In this document: one piece after another, positions 14,935-23,121 of the stretch
How positions within the stretch are numbered: the stretch's first letter is position 1
Layout of the letters: each line of letters begins with the position of its first letter
NCBI GenBank assembly: GCA_029261795.1
Contig: JAJDAP010000093.1
Coordinates: 1 to 34,838 of the forward strand
Reading direction: 5' to 3'
DNA: 34,838 nucleotides
DNA from: Deltaproteobacteria bacterium
Lineage (GTDB): Bacteria; Myxococcota_A; UBA9160; UBA6930
Position numbers and translations under genes: made by a program
Notes under the pieces: model-generated
Told to the model about the DNA's origin: nothing
Seen by the model: the letters and a program-made list of their open reading frames with translations, nothing else
The model's database searches: none

Positions 14935-15002
14935 AATCGAACGATGGGCCGCGCAACGAGCGGCACCCCGGGACGTTCCCTCACTAGAGTTCGCGCTTCA
15001 CC

Positions 15003-16385
15003 GTGAGCTCCTTGGGGAATCGGAGCCTCGACTTGGCGAATGCCCAGGAGACGACGCGGATTCTCCGCAGACTGCTCGCGGGCGGGTTGACGACCCGCGC
15101 GGAGCGGTTGCTGGCGCGCATGCGTCCGGCGGACCGTGGACCGGTGCTCTCCGGGCTCACGCTGCCCGAACTGCGCACCGTCATCGGCTTGTTGTTCGAC
15201 ACGCGTCGCGCCGCCAGCACCCTGCGCGAACTCCCGCCGGAAATGTTGCCGGACGTGTTCGAGGCCATCGGCAACGAGCGACTCGCCCAGATCCTCGAAC
15301 GCCTGGAACTCGACGACATGGTCGAGTTGGTCGAATGGCTCGACGAGGAGCGCCGCGCGCCGGTGCTCGCGTTGCTACCCGGTAGCCAGCGCGGCGAACT
15401 CGAGAAGGCAGAACTGTATCCGCCCGAGAGTGCGGGCCGGGCCATGATCACGAGCTTCGTGGCCCTCCAGGAGGATACGACTGCCCAGGCCGCGATCGAC
15501 CGGATCCGCAGCGGCGCGCCCGATGACGAGGCGATCCTCTACCTCTACGTCGTCGACGAGAAGACGCGCCTGCGCGGCACCGTCCCGATCCGGCGCCTCG
15601 TCGCCGCGAACCCCGAACGCACTTGCGCCGAGCTGATGGTCAGCGACCCGGTCTGCGTGCGCGCAGACGCCGACCAGGAAGAAGTGGCCCAGCTCGTGGG
15701 TCGCTACAACCTGCTCGCGATTCCCGTTGTCGACGACGACGAGCGACTGATCGGTGTGATCACCGTCGACGACGTGATCGAAGTCATCCACGAAGAAGCC
15801 ACCGAGGACATGTACCACCTCGCCGGCCTGTCCGATGAGGATCGCGTCTTCAGCCCGGCCCACCACGCCGTGCGCAAGCGCTTGCCTTGGATGATGCTGA
15901 ATCTGTGCGCCACGTTTACCGCCGCCTGGGTGATCGGATTGTTCGAGCGCACCCTCGAAGAAATCGTGGTGCTGGCGTTCTTCATGCCCGTGGTCGCAGG
16001 CATGGGCGGCAACGGCGGAATCCAATCGCTCACCGTGATCACACGAGCCATCGCGCTCGGCGAGCTCGAGTTTTCGAGCGGTCTGCGTGCGGTCGGCAAG
16101 GAAGTGACCGTGGCCATCGTGATCGGAGCCATCACCGGTGTGGCCAGCGGTTTCATGGCCTACCTCTGGCAGGGAAATCCGTACCTCGGCGGTGTGCTGT
16201 TCGTGACCATGATGGCGACGATGGCCATCGCCGGTGTATTGGGCGCAGCGATTCCGCTGCTGCTACAGGCGTTGGATCAGGATCCGGCCGTCGGCTCGGG
16301 CGTTCTCGTGACCACGCTGACCGACATCTTCGGCTTTACCGCTTTCCTCGGGATCGCGACCCTGTTGCTCGACCGGTTGGCCTGA
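15003..16385 (+). CDS. mgtE: Magnesium transporter MgtE
   Basis: A 460-residue Mg2+ channel/transporter of the inner membrane. The order is an MgtE N-domain with superhelical repeats (about 20-130), tandem CBS domains (about 135-260, with VIGR-like turns near VVDDDERLIGVITVDDVIEVI) and a five-helix pore domain (about 290-460). The pore domain contains MPVVAGMGGNGGIQSLTVI, the family's ion-path signature. Length is typical. The GTG at 15003 is taken as start because it gives a full N-domain; no Shine-Dalgarno is evident and a start a few codons later is possible. Two hairpins lie upstream. It converges with the GST-like gene, with 37 bp between stops. Confidence 0.93.
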   Translation: MSSLGNRSLDLANAQETTRILRRLLAGGLTTRAERLLARMRPADRGPVLSGLTLPELRTVIGLLFDTRRAASTLRELPPEMLPDVFEAIGNERLAQILERLELDDMVELVEWLDEERRAPVLALLPGSQRGELEKAELYPPESAGRAMITSFVALQEDTTAQAAIDRIRSGAPDDEAILYLYVVDEKTRLRGTVPIRRLVAANPERTCAELMVSDPVCVRADADQEEVAQLVGRYNLLAIPVVDDDERLIGVITVDDVIEVIHEEATEDMYHLAGLSDEDRVFSPAHHAVRKRLPWMMLNLCATFTAAWVIGLFERTLEEIVVLAFFMPVVAGMGGNGGIQSLTVITRAIALGELEFSSGLRAVGKEVTVAIVIGAITGVASGFMAYLWQGNPYLGGVLFVTMMATMAIAGVLGAAIPLLLQALDQDPAVGSGVLVTTLTDIFGFTAFLGIATLLLDRLA

Positions 16386-16422
16386 GAGGCCGGAACGCGA
16401 CGCTGGCCCGGCGCCGTGACTT

Positions 16423-17112
16423 TCAGCGGGCATAGGTGGCGTCGAGATACGCGACGATCTCGTCGGACTCGTAGAGCCCCTTGCCCGTGTTGGGATCGAG
16501 TAGATACGGCACCCGCATCGTGCCGAAACGCGTAACGAAGGCTTCCCGCTTCGCGCTTCCCTTTCCGATGTTATGCAGCAGGTAGGGCAGCTCGAGCTCG
16601 CAGAGGCGCTCACGGACGATGCGGCAGAACGGAGAGGCTTCGAAGGACCAGAGTTCGAGCGGTTCCTCCGGCGCCTTCGAACGGCGCACGAAGGTCCCCT
16701 GCTGCGCGCGCACCATGCTGGCGAGCGAGCCGGTCAGCAGCGGGACCGCGCCCTTCGGACCCGGCCGCGCTGAAGCGGAGCCATACTCGGCGTACAGGTA
16801 GTCGATGATGTCGTCGGATTCGTACATCTCGCGGCCCGTGTTCGGATCGATCATGTAGGGGAACTGTGCCTTTCCGCCACGCTCGACCAGTTCCGCCCGG
16901 TAGCGCTCGCCGCGCTTCGGGCAGGGCAGGATCCGGGCATCGAGATCCAGGCTCGTCAACGCCTCACGGACCTTGCGACAGAACGGACAACTCTCGAACT
17001 CGTAGATCGTGATGGGTTCCTTCGGCCGGGCCCCTGCAGCATTCACGCTCGCGCCTCCGGCGAACCGGATCAGCGTGGCGGCGATGGATGAGCCGACGTC
17101 GAGTACGCGCAT
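16423..17112 (-). CDS. Tandem GST N-terminal (thioredoxin-fold) protein
   Basis: A 229-residue protein built from two glutathione-S-transferase N-terminal domains in tandem, about 33-112 and 151-229, each ending with ...DPNTG...YESD.I..YL. The first has a CPFC pair (42-45), and the second has SPFC (160-163) with a single Cys. There is no GST C-terminal helical domain. It could reduce mixed disulfides or conjugate glutathione to hydrophobic compounds. An ideal AAGGAGG ribosome site fixes the ATG at 17110-17112. It lies only 22 bp after the stop of the outer-membrane protein gene on the same strand, so it is probably the last gene of the TetR/ABC operon. Confidence 0.8.
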   Translation of the reverse strand: MRVLDVGSSIAATLIRFAGGASVNAAGARPKEPITIYEFESCPFCRKVREALTSLDLDARILPCPKRGERYRAELVERGGKAQFPYMIDPNTGREMYESDDIIDYLYAEYGSASARPGPKGAVPLLTGSLASMVRAQQGTFVRRSKAPEEPLELWSFEASPFCRIVRERLCELELPYLLHNIGKGSAKREAFVTRFGTMRVPYLLDPNTGKGLYESDEIVAYLDATYAR

Positions 17113-17134
17113 GGAATGACCTCCTTGCCGAACC

Positions 17135-18466
17135 CTAGAAGAACCACTCGACGAGCGCATAGCCGAGCGCTTCTTGAGCGCCGAACTGGGAACGGTCTGC
17201 ACCGGCGAAGAGCTGCAAGCCTACGGTGAGTTCGACGCTGTTCCAGCCGGTGTAGGTGAGGACGGGCACCACAGCGGCGCTCTCGCCGCGCCAATCCCAG
17301 AGGAGCAGCAGGTTCCCGCTGAACGCCGCTGAGAGCTCGTAGCCGAGCATCAGGCCCGTCTGATGGCTCACCAGGGAGACGACACCGCTGCCCCCGAAAC
17401 GATCCGCACTGATCGGAAGCGCGGGCGCCTGGAAGAATGGCAGCAGGCTCCCGGCGCGGCCGCCAGGGCCGAAGCCGAGTGCGTTCTGATCCCAGAGATG
17501 CTCGACGAGTACGTAGACGCCGGTACCGACGTCGAAGTTGTGATCGAGCGAGGCGACGACCTGCCAGAAGCGCTCGAGCTCGCGGGGGGAGCTACCGAAC
17601 TCGGCCACGACGCGTGAGGGATCGGTCCATACCGCCTCGAGACGCCAGGCCGAATCCCCCAGGTTCCCGGCCAGATCGAAACCCGTGGTGAAGGCCTGCT
17701 CGAAGCGACCCACCATCAGGCCGACATCCACGTCGCGAATCACGGCCTGATAGCGCAACGCATAGCGTGTGTCGGCGGATCGCGTTGCCGGCGCGTAGAC
17801 GAGCTGGAGTTGGTCGAAACCCGAGAACGACCAGCGCACGTCGACCGCGTCGATGCCCAGCGATTGATCGCCTTCGACCGCAAGGGGACCAATGGCGTTG
17901 AAGCGATCGATCGGATTCCACAGCCGCCCCACGCCCCACGGAATTCGTTGGCGCCCGACCGTGATCTGGAGCGGACCCCGCTCGAACCGCAGCCAACCCC
18001 GGTAGATCCGGTGGACCTGAGCGTGGCGACCCGACGCCTTGCCGAGACGGTCTTCGAGACCGAGAAAGGAATCTTCCACGGCACCGGGAGCGGCGAACAA
18101 ACCGTCCAGGATTCCCGCCCGCCACTCTGCGTCGTAGGTGAGCTGACCGGACCAGCCGCCACCGAAACCCGCGTCGAGTTTCAAGCGGAGTCGCGCCAGG
18201 CTCTGCCAGACATCGCGATCCCCGATCTGGTCGAAGGCGGGACAGTTCGCGAAGCGCGCGGGATCGAGGCAGCCGTTTGCCAGAACCGACCCGGTGAATC
18301 GCGAACCGTCGGTTCCGTTCGTCACGGTCAGCAGCTCGCGGATCGAACCGGAGACCTCCAGGAAACGGTCGCCATCGCGCCACAGATCGACGGCGTGACT
18401 GCTCGCGGGTGAAACCAGGCAAACGATCGCGGCAAATAGCACGCTGACCCTCGTGCCGGCTCTCAA
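17135..18466 (-). CDS. Putative outer-membrane beta-barrel protein of the ABC export operon
   Basis: A 443-residue protein with a signal peptide (residues 1-25, cleavage after SHA) and alternating amphipathic strands throughout, ending in a C-terminal aromatic (VEWFF) typical of BAM-assembled barrels. The central RIYRGWLRFERGPLQITVGR and PWGVGRLWNPIDRFN resemble porin-like, DUF1302- or alginate-export-type barrels, but I cannot assign a family. The start is TTG at 18464-18466, overlapping the TGA of the ATPase gene (TTGA), with GGAGG 8 bases upstream. Two Cys near residues 66 and 74 could form a disulfide. In this operon it is the likely outer-membrane end of the transport path. Confidence 0.75.
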   Translation of the reverse strand: MRAGTRVSVLFAAIVCLVSPASSHAVDLWRDGDRFLEVSGSIRELLTVTNGTDGSRFTGSVLANGCLDPARFANCPAFDQIGDRDVWQSLARLRLKLDAGFGGGWSGQLTYDAEWRAGILDGLFAAPGAVEDSFLGLEDRLGKASGRHAQVHRIYRGWLRFERGPLQITVGRQRIPWGVGRLWNPIDRFNAIGPLAVEGDQSLGIDAVDVRWSFSGFDQLQLVYAPATRSADTRYALRYQAVIRDVDVGLMVGRFEQAFTTGFDLAGNLGDSAWRLEAVWTDPSRVVAEFGSSPRELERFWQVVASLDHNFDVGTGVYVLVEHLWDQNALGFGPGGRAGSLLPFFQAPALPISADRFGGSGVVSLVSHQTGLMLGYELSAAFSGNLLLLWDWRGESAAVVPVLTYTGWNSVELTVGLQLFAGADRSQFGAQEALGYALVEWFF

Positions 18467-19149
18467 GCGGCCGACCTCCGCTCGTCGGCCACCACCTCCC
18501 CGTCGCGGAGCCGGATCACGCGTTCGGCGCGCTCGATCACCATCGGGTCGTGGGTCGAGAACACGAACGTCACGCCGCGCTCGCGATTCATTGCATGCAT
18601 CAGGTCGAGTAGCTGCGCGGCGCTCTTCGAATCGAGGTTCGCCGTCGGCTCGTCCGCCAGGACCACACGCGGGCCGCTGACGATGGCGCGCGCCACCGCG
18701 ACCCGCTGTTGCTGCCCGCCACTCATCTCGAGCGGCCGCTTGTCGCCGAGGCCCTCGAGGCCCAGATCCGCGAGCGCGCGAACCGCGCGCTCACGACGCT
18801 CGGCCTGCGAAACGCCTTGAAGCTCCATCACGAACTCGACGTTCTCCCGTGCCGTCAACACGGGGATCAGATTGAAGGCCTGGAAGACGAAGCCCAGCTT
18901 GGCGAGCCGCAGATCGGCGAGTTCGGTCGAGGACAACTGCCCGAGATCCTGCCCGTCGAGCAGGATCTCTCCAGAGGTCGGGTCATCGAGGGCGCCGAAC
19001 AGGTTGAGCAGCGTGGTCTTCCCCGAGCCCGACGGACCCGCCAACGCCGCGAACTCGCCGTCCGCGATCGTGAGTGAGACATCGCGAAGGGCCTGTGTCT
19101 CGACCCCGCGGGTCTCGTAGATCTTGTGGATGTTTCGCGCTTCGAGCAT
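18463..19149 (-). CDS. ABC transporter ATPase, LolD/MacB type
   Basis: A 228-residue ATPase with Walker A GPSGSGKTT (near 38-46), Q-loop FVFQAFNLIPVLTARENVEF, signature MSGGQQQRVAVARAI, Walker B VVLADEPTANLD, and switch His in STHD. The FQ.FNL.P.LTA and ANLDS features are those of LolD/MacB/FtsE-type ATPases that pair with FtsX-fold permeases and drive mechanotransmission rather than cytosolic uptake. The ATG at 19147-19149 is preceded by AGGA and lies 8 bp after the stop of the permease gene. Its TGA overlaps the start of the outer-membrane protein gene. Confidence 0.92.
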   Translation of the reverse strand: MLEARNIHKIYETRGVETQALRDVSLTIADGEFAALAGPSGSGKTTLLNLFGALDDPTSGEILLDGQDLGQLSSTELADLRLAKLGFVFQAFNLIPVLTARENVEFVMELQGVSQAERRERAVRALADLGLEGLGDKRPLEMSGGQQQRVAVARAIVSGPRVVLADEPTANLDSKSAAQLLDLMHAMNRERGVTFVFSTHDPMVIERAERVIRLRDGEVVADERRSAA

Positions 19150-19157
19150 GGAAATTC

Positions 19158-20417
19158 CTAGACGTGACGCACGGCTTCGGCCGGGCGGGTGCGTACGGCT
19201 CGCAGGGCGGGCCAGAGGCTGGCGATCAACGCCGTGACGACGGCCACGACGACCGGGATTACGAGATCGCTCTCGGGGATGACCGGAACGATGGTGGTCG
19301 AAACGCCGAACGATTGAAGGCCTTCGCCCCAACGAGAGAGATCGATGCCGTCCGAGAGCAGCGCCACGCCGCCCACGCCGACGGCGAAGCCCCCGACGAC
19401 GCCGAGAAGCGTCAGGCACAACGACTCGGCCACGATGGTGGCCACCATGCGCCCGGGCTTCATACCGATCGCCATCAAGATGCCGATCTCGCGAATCCGC
19501 TCGTAGACCGACATGAGCAGTACGTTGGCGATGCCGAAGGCCATCGCGATGAAGATCGCGGCGTAGATGACCCAGCCCATCTGCTGGAACATGTCGACCA
19601 TGTACCGCAACAGCGGCCGCAACTCCGACCAGGTTCGCACTTCGAGGCCCGCTGGCAGTCGTTTCGCGAGGCTCGATCGAAGCGCCTCCAGCTCATCATC
19701 ATCCTCGGCAACGATCACGAGTTCCGAGAGTTCGCTCCCCATGCCTAGCAATCGCTTGCCTCGGGCCAGCGGGATGAAGACCGTACGCTCGTCGAGTTCC
19801 AGGGCCTCGGTTCGGAAGACACCGGCCACTCGGAACGCCTCGCCAGTCATGTCCCCGGCGACGTCCTGGGCCGAGACCACGATCTTGTCGCCAACGCCAA
19901 CGTGGAGGCGCTTCGCCAGGCGATATCCGACCAGGGCGCGGGGAACGTCCGGCTCCAGATAGCTGCCCTCGATGATCGATTCGCGAAGCGTCGTGACGGC
20001 CGCCTCGCGATCCGGATCGATGGCGACCAAGGAGATTCCGACGTTGCCGCGCGCCGACGACGCCAGCCCTTCGCCCCGGACCCGGGGCGCAAAGGCGCGA
20101 AGACCCTCCAACCCCATGCCATCGACGACCCGAAGCGTCTCCGCCTCGCTGACACGGATCTCGACACCCGGCTTCGCCGACCAACCCGGCCCGTGGACCT
20201 GGATGTGACCGAGTTCGCTTCGAATCGCGAGCTCGACCATCTGGTAGACCATGCCGTAGTTGACGGCCATGGTGATCATCAAGCCGCCCAGCCCGATCGC
20301 GACGGCCGCGAAGACGACGAACGTGCGGCGCGGGCTCCGGAACACGTTCCGGTAGGCCATGCGCCAGGTCGTTGCCAGGAGTATCGAGCGAAAGAAGTCA
20401 TGCACGGCCGGGAGCAT
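19158..20417 (-). CDS. ABC permease, FtsX/MacB/LolC-E type (second of two)
   Basis: A 419-residue permease. It has one N-terminal helix (about 30-55, after WRMAYRNVFRSPRRT), a large periplasmic domain (about 60-270) and three C-terminal helices: MGWVIYAAIFIAMAFGIANVL, the region after KPGRMVATIVAE, and the last near VIPVVVAVVTALIA. The cytoplasmic coupling segment ERIREIGILMAIGMKP is the FtsX-family signature. It ends VRTRPAEAVRHV, the common PxEALR-like tail. The ATG at 20415-20417 has GGAG upstream within the first permease gene, 2 bp after that gene's stop. It pairs with the neighbouring permease as a heterodimer, as in LolCE. Confidence 0.88.
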   Translation of the reverse strand: MLPAVHDFFRSILLATTWRMAYRNVFRSPRRTFVVFAAVAIGLGGLMITMAVNYGMVYQMVELAIRSELGHIQVHGPGWSAKPGVEIRVSEAETLRVVDGMGLEGLRAFAPRVRGEGLASSARGNVGISLVAIDPDREAAVTTLRESIIEGSYLEPDVPRALVGYRLAKRLHVGVGDKIVVSAQDVAGDMTGEAFRVAGVFRTEALELDERTVFIPLARGKRLLGMGSELSELVIVAEDDDELEALRSSLAKRLPAGLEVRTWSELRPLLRYMVDMFQQMGWVIYAAIFIAMAFGIANVLLMSVYERIREIGILMAIGMKPGRMVATIVAESLCLTLLGVVGGFAVGVGGVALLSDGIDLSRWGEGLQSFGVSTTIVPVIPESDLVIPVVVAVVTALIASLWPALRAVRTRPAEAVRHV

Positions 20418-20419
20418 GC

Positions 20420-21655
20420 TCAGAGACTCCGGAGCGCTTCGATGGGTCGCGCCCGGCCCGCCTTGACGGCCGGGTACAACGCCGCGAGTGCGGCCACCCC
20501 CAGGATCGTCAACGCAGCCCCAGGAAGGGTCGTTTCGCGCAACTCGAACACCACGATCGGTTCCATCCCGACCAGGGCCGCCGCCGCCTCCATCCCGTCG
20601 CCAGATAGCGGAATCGGATGACCCACGAACCAGAGCACGGTCGGCAACGCCAGGGCCAGGCCCGCGATCAGACCAATCATCGCGAGCATCATCGATTCCG
20701 CATAGACCATCGCGAAGATGCGCAGGGGCCTGAGGCCGAGCGCCAACATCGCCCCGAACTCCTGCTGGCGTTCCAGCACCGACATCAAGATCGTGTTCAG
20801 GATGCCGAACCCGACCACGATCACGAGGATCACGAGCATGACGTACATGCCGGCATCATCGACGATGATGAACTGCTCGACTTCGGGCATGACTTCGTTC
20901 CACGGGTGGAGCACGACGCCGGAGATTCCGGCGAGCCTCGCCCCGAGATCGGCGGTGAGCGCTGGAACGTCGCGCGCGCTCCCCGCCCGCAGTGCCACCT
21001 CGCTGACCCGATCGCCGTAGGCCAGGAATTCCTGCGCGTCGCTGAGACGCACGATGGCCAGGCCCCGTTCGAGCGAGGCATCCGGCAGGCTCAGTGTGCC
21101 GGTAAAGACGAAGAGGTCGTAGGCGTTCTCGAGCGTGTAGGCCATCGAGTAGACCAGGATCTCGTCGCCTAACACTGCGCCGAGGTTCCGCGCCAATTGC
21201 TCACCGAGAACGATGGGCCTGGTTGCCGTTGCCGGGAGAAATTCGCCGATCTCGATCCGATCCGAGAGCGTCGAGACGGAAGGCTCGCGCTCCGGATCCA
21301 CCCCGATCAGGATCACGCCCTGGGTGGAGGATTCGAGCGAAAGCAGCGCCGCACTGTTGACGCGGGGAGCCCACGCCTCGATGGCCGGGGCTGCCGAGAG
21401 GGCCGCTTCCAGCGGGCCATCCAACTCGATGAAATACTCGAGGGTTCGGTTCTCGAGATAACCCCGGGCAGCGACCTGCACGTGACCCGACTGGATCCGG
21501 ACGCTGTCCTCGATCATCTTCGTATGCGTGCCGTCGGCCATCGCGACGAACACGACCACGAGAAAGACCGCGAACACGGTGGCCGCCACCGTCAACCCGG
21601 TCCGGCGCGGATTGCGCCAGACGTTCCGCCAGGCCAGGCGCAGTACGGTCCTCAC
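20420..21655 (-). CDS. ABC permease, FtsX/MacB/LolC-E type (first of two)
   Basis: A 411-residue permease of the same fold. It has an N-terminal RLAWRNVWRNPRRTGLTVAA followed by one helix, a periplasmic domain at about 45-265, then three C-terminal helices starting at MYVMLVILVIVVGFGILNTIL. The coupling helix is ERQQEFGAMLALGLRP and the tail is KAGRARPIEALRSL. The periplasmic part differs clearly from that of the partner, so the complex is probably asymmetric. The GTG start overlaps the LolA-like stop (GTGA, 21652-21655) and has no separate ribosome site, indicating translational coupling to the periplasmic carrier gene. Confidence 0.88.
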   Translation of the reverse strand: MRTVLRLAWRNVWRNPRRTGLTVAATVFAVFLVVVFVAMADGTHTKMIEDSVRIQSGHVQVAARGYLENRTLEYFIELDGPLEAALSAAPAIEAWAPRVNSAALLSLESSTQGVILIGVDPEREPSVSTLSDRIEIGEFLPATATRPIVLGEQLARNLGAVLGDEILVYSMAYTLENAYDLFVFTGTLSLPDASLERGLAIVRLSDAQEFLAYGDRVSEVALRAGSARDVPALTADLGARLAGISGVVLHPWNEVMPEVEQFIIVDDAGMYVMLVILVIVVGFGILNTILMSVLERQQEFGAMLALGLRPLRIFAMVYAESMMLAMIGLIAGLALALPTVLWFVGHPIPLSGDGMEAAAALVGMEPIVVFELRETTLPGAALTILGVAALAALYPAVKAGRARPIEALRSL

Positions 21656-22467
21656 CGCGCGTCACGTCTGGTCAGGTTGCGTTTTGTGAACAAGGTGTCC
21701 GGGTACGCCTCGTCGAAGCGGATCACGTCGATCTCGACCGCTGTCTGATGGCCCTCCTTGTCGAGTGGCGTCATCGACCAGCGGTGCGGGTACGGCCGCC
21801 CTTCGGTGGCGAAATCTTCGTAGGACAACACGCGCAGCTTCTCGCCGTCCTCGTCATAGAACTCCTGGAGCAGGGGCGCGAAGCGAGCGGCATCGATGGT
21901 GGCCACGATCTTGCCCCATACCACCGGCGCGTCCTCGTTCGGGATGTACTCGATCAGGTACGCCCGCTCGCTCTCGGGATGCTCGGGGTCGGGATCGACG
22001 CCTAGCCAGCGATGATGATAGTCGTCGAGTTGGCTCGACTCGCGCACCAGGTCGTCGTTGCTGAAGTCGGACCCCATCCACGATTGCAACATCATCGAGG
22101 GCGGAATCCGCACCGTGCGCTCCACGCGCGGAATGTAGTTCCAGAGGTTCGGGTGGAGTTTCAGGAAGGCCATCCCCTTGTCCTTGGGCGGCGCGGTGAT
22201 GCGGATGAACGAGCGCTTGTTCGGGCGATCGTCCCAACTCTGGAAACCCACCCGTCGCGGCTCCGGCAGCCTCGGCGAGTGGACGATCATGGTGGCTTCG
22301 AAATAGGAGGTATCGCCGCGGAATACGTTCTCGACCCGCTCGGCCACCGCTCGCGCCGTCAGGCCTTCGGGTGGCGCTTCGAGTTCTGCCTGGGCCGTTG
22401 ACGCGAGACCGACGGCTAGAAGGGCAGCCAACAGGATTCGCTGGGTCATACGACTTCGACGCTTCAT
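21652..22467 (-). CDS. LolA-like outer-membrane lipoprotein-sorting protein
   Basis: A 271-residue periplasmic protein with a signal peptide (cleavage after STAQA, about residue 27). It then has a LolA/LolB-like half-barrel of the 'outer membrane lipoprotein-sorting protein' family, with segments such as YFEATMIVHSPRLPEPR, KDKGMAFLKLHPNLWNYIPR, MMLQSWMGSDFSNDDLV and YLIEYIPNEDAPVVWGK. Members of this family usually sit next to RND/MmpL or LolCDE-like transporters and are thought to carry a lipid or lipoprotein across the periplasm. The ATG at 22465-22467 has AGGGAA upstream and overlaps the TetR stop (ATGA). A longer frame upstream lies within tetR and is not conserved. Confidence 0.85.
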   Translation of the reverse strand: MKRRSRMTQRILLAALLAVGLASTAQAELEAPPEGLTARAVAERVENVFRGDTSYFEATMIVHSPRLPEPRRVGFQSWDDRPNKRSFIRITAPPKDKGMAFLKLHPNLWNYIPRVERTVRIPPSMMLQSWMGSDFSNDDLVRESSQLDDYHHRWLGVDPDPEHPESERAYLIEYIPNEDAPVVWGKIVATIDAARFAPLLQEFYDEDGEKLRVLSYEDFATEGRPYPHRWSMTPLDKEGHQTAVEIDVIRFDEAYPDTLFTKRNLTRRDAR

Positions 22468-23063
22468 CTCGAGATTCCCTTCAGCAGCGCGTGAGTCGAG
22501 ACGCGCAGCGGCGGTATCGGGTCGAATTCCGGATCGACGATTCCCTGCAGGAAGAGCCCTTCGCAAAGGCCGGTGAGGCCCGCAGCGATGGCGTCCGAAT
22601 CGTGGGGGGCGAAGGCGCCCTGGGCCACGCCCTCGTCCAGCAACGCGACGACGGCCGCGCGGCTCCGCACGTAGAGAAGCGCCATGCGCTCCCGGGCAGC
22701 CGGATTCTCGAGGAAGCCGATCCAGGTCTGTGCGAGATCGCGCTGCTCGACGAGGATCGTCATGCAGCTCTCGGCACTCTCAAGCAACAAGTCGGTTGGC
22801 GAAGCGGCGGTCGATCGCGACGCGGCGAACTCCCAGGCCGCGAAGGTCGCCTCCACGTAGCGATCGAACAGGGCCAGCAGGACTTCTTCCTTGCTGGTGA
22901 AGTGCCAGTAGAGGCTGCCTTTGGAGAGCCCTGAGGCGCGAACGACATCGTCCATCGTGGCGCCATGGAAGCCCGCTCGGGAGAAGCACTCCTGGGCGGC
23001 ATCGAGAATCTGCATGCGACGGATTTCCGGCGAGGCGCGGCGGGAGGGCGTTGTCGAAACCAT
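22464..23063 (-). CDS. TetR-family transcriptional regulator
   Basis: A 199-residue repressor-type regulator. The N-terminal helix-turn-helix is complete (ILDAAQECFSRAGFHGATM, then DDVVRASGLSKGSLYWHFTSKEEVL, about 16-60). The C-terminal ligand/dimer domain is about 120 residues, rich in Ala and Leu, with ERMALLYVRSRAAVVALLDEG. The ATG at 23061-23063 is directly preceded by a perfect 14-bp palindrome, which suggests autorepression. Upstream extension would run through that palindrome and give non-conserved sequence. Its stop overlaps the LolA-like start, so the regulator is co-translated with the exporter it probably controls. The inducer may be the exported hydrophobic compound. Confidence 0.9.
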   Translation of the reverse strand: MVSTTPSRRASPEIRRMQILDAAQECFSRAGFHGATMDDVVRASGLSKGSLYWHFTSKEEVLLALFDRYVEATFAAWEFAASRSTAASPTDLLLESAESCMTILVEQRDLAQTWIGFLENPAARERMALLYVRSRAAVVALLDEGVAQGAFAPHDSDAIAAGLTGLCEGLFLQGIVDPEFDPIPPLRVSTHALLKGISR

Positions 23064-23065
23064 GA

Positions 23066-23079
23066 ACTGACTAGTCAGT
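23066..23079 (-). promoter_or_regulatory. Putative TetR operator/promoter of the exporter operon
   Basis: ACTGACTAGTCAGT is a perfect 14-bp palindrome ending 2 bp before the tetR ATG. A further half-like AGACTAGTAT lies next to it on the plus strand (23079-23087 region). TetR proteins bind such palindromes as dimers. Its place at the gene start, in the 58-bp gap after the acyl-CoA dehydrogenase stop, would block transcription of the whole tetR-lolA-ABC-OMP operon. There is no Shine-Dalgarno, so the transcript may be leaderless or nearly so. Confidence 0.65.
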
Positions 23080-23121
23080 CTAGTATCAGACGCCTCCCTG
23101 TCAACGCGCTGGCGCCCCCGA

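Noticed and set aside
14775..14987. A 70-residue proline-containing frame upstream of mgtE that could be an MgtL-like leader peptide.
   Set aside because: No ribosome site, and it spans both hairpins without a stop near them as attenuation would need.
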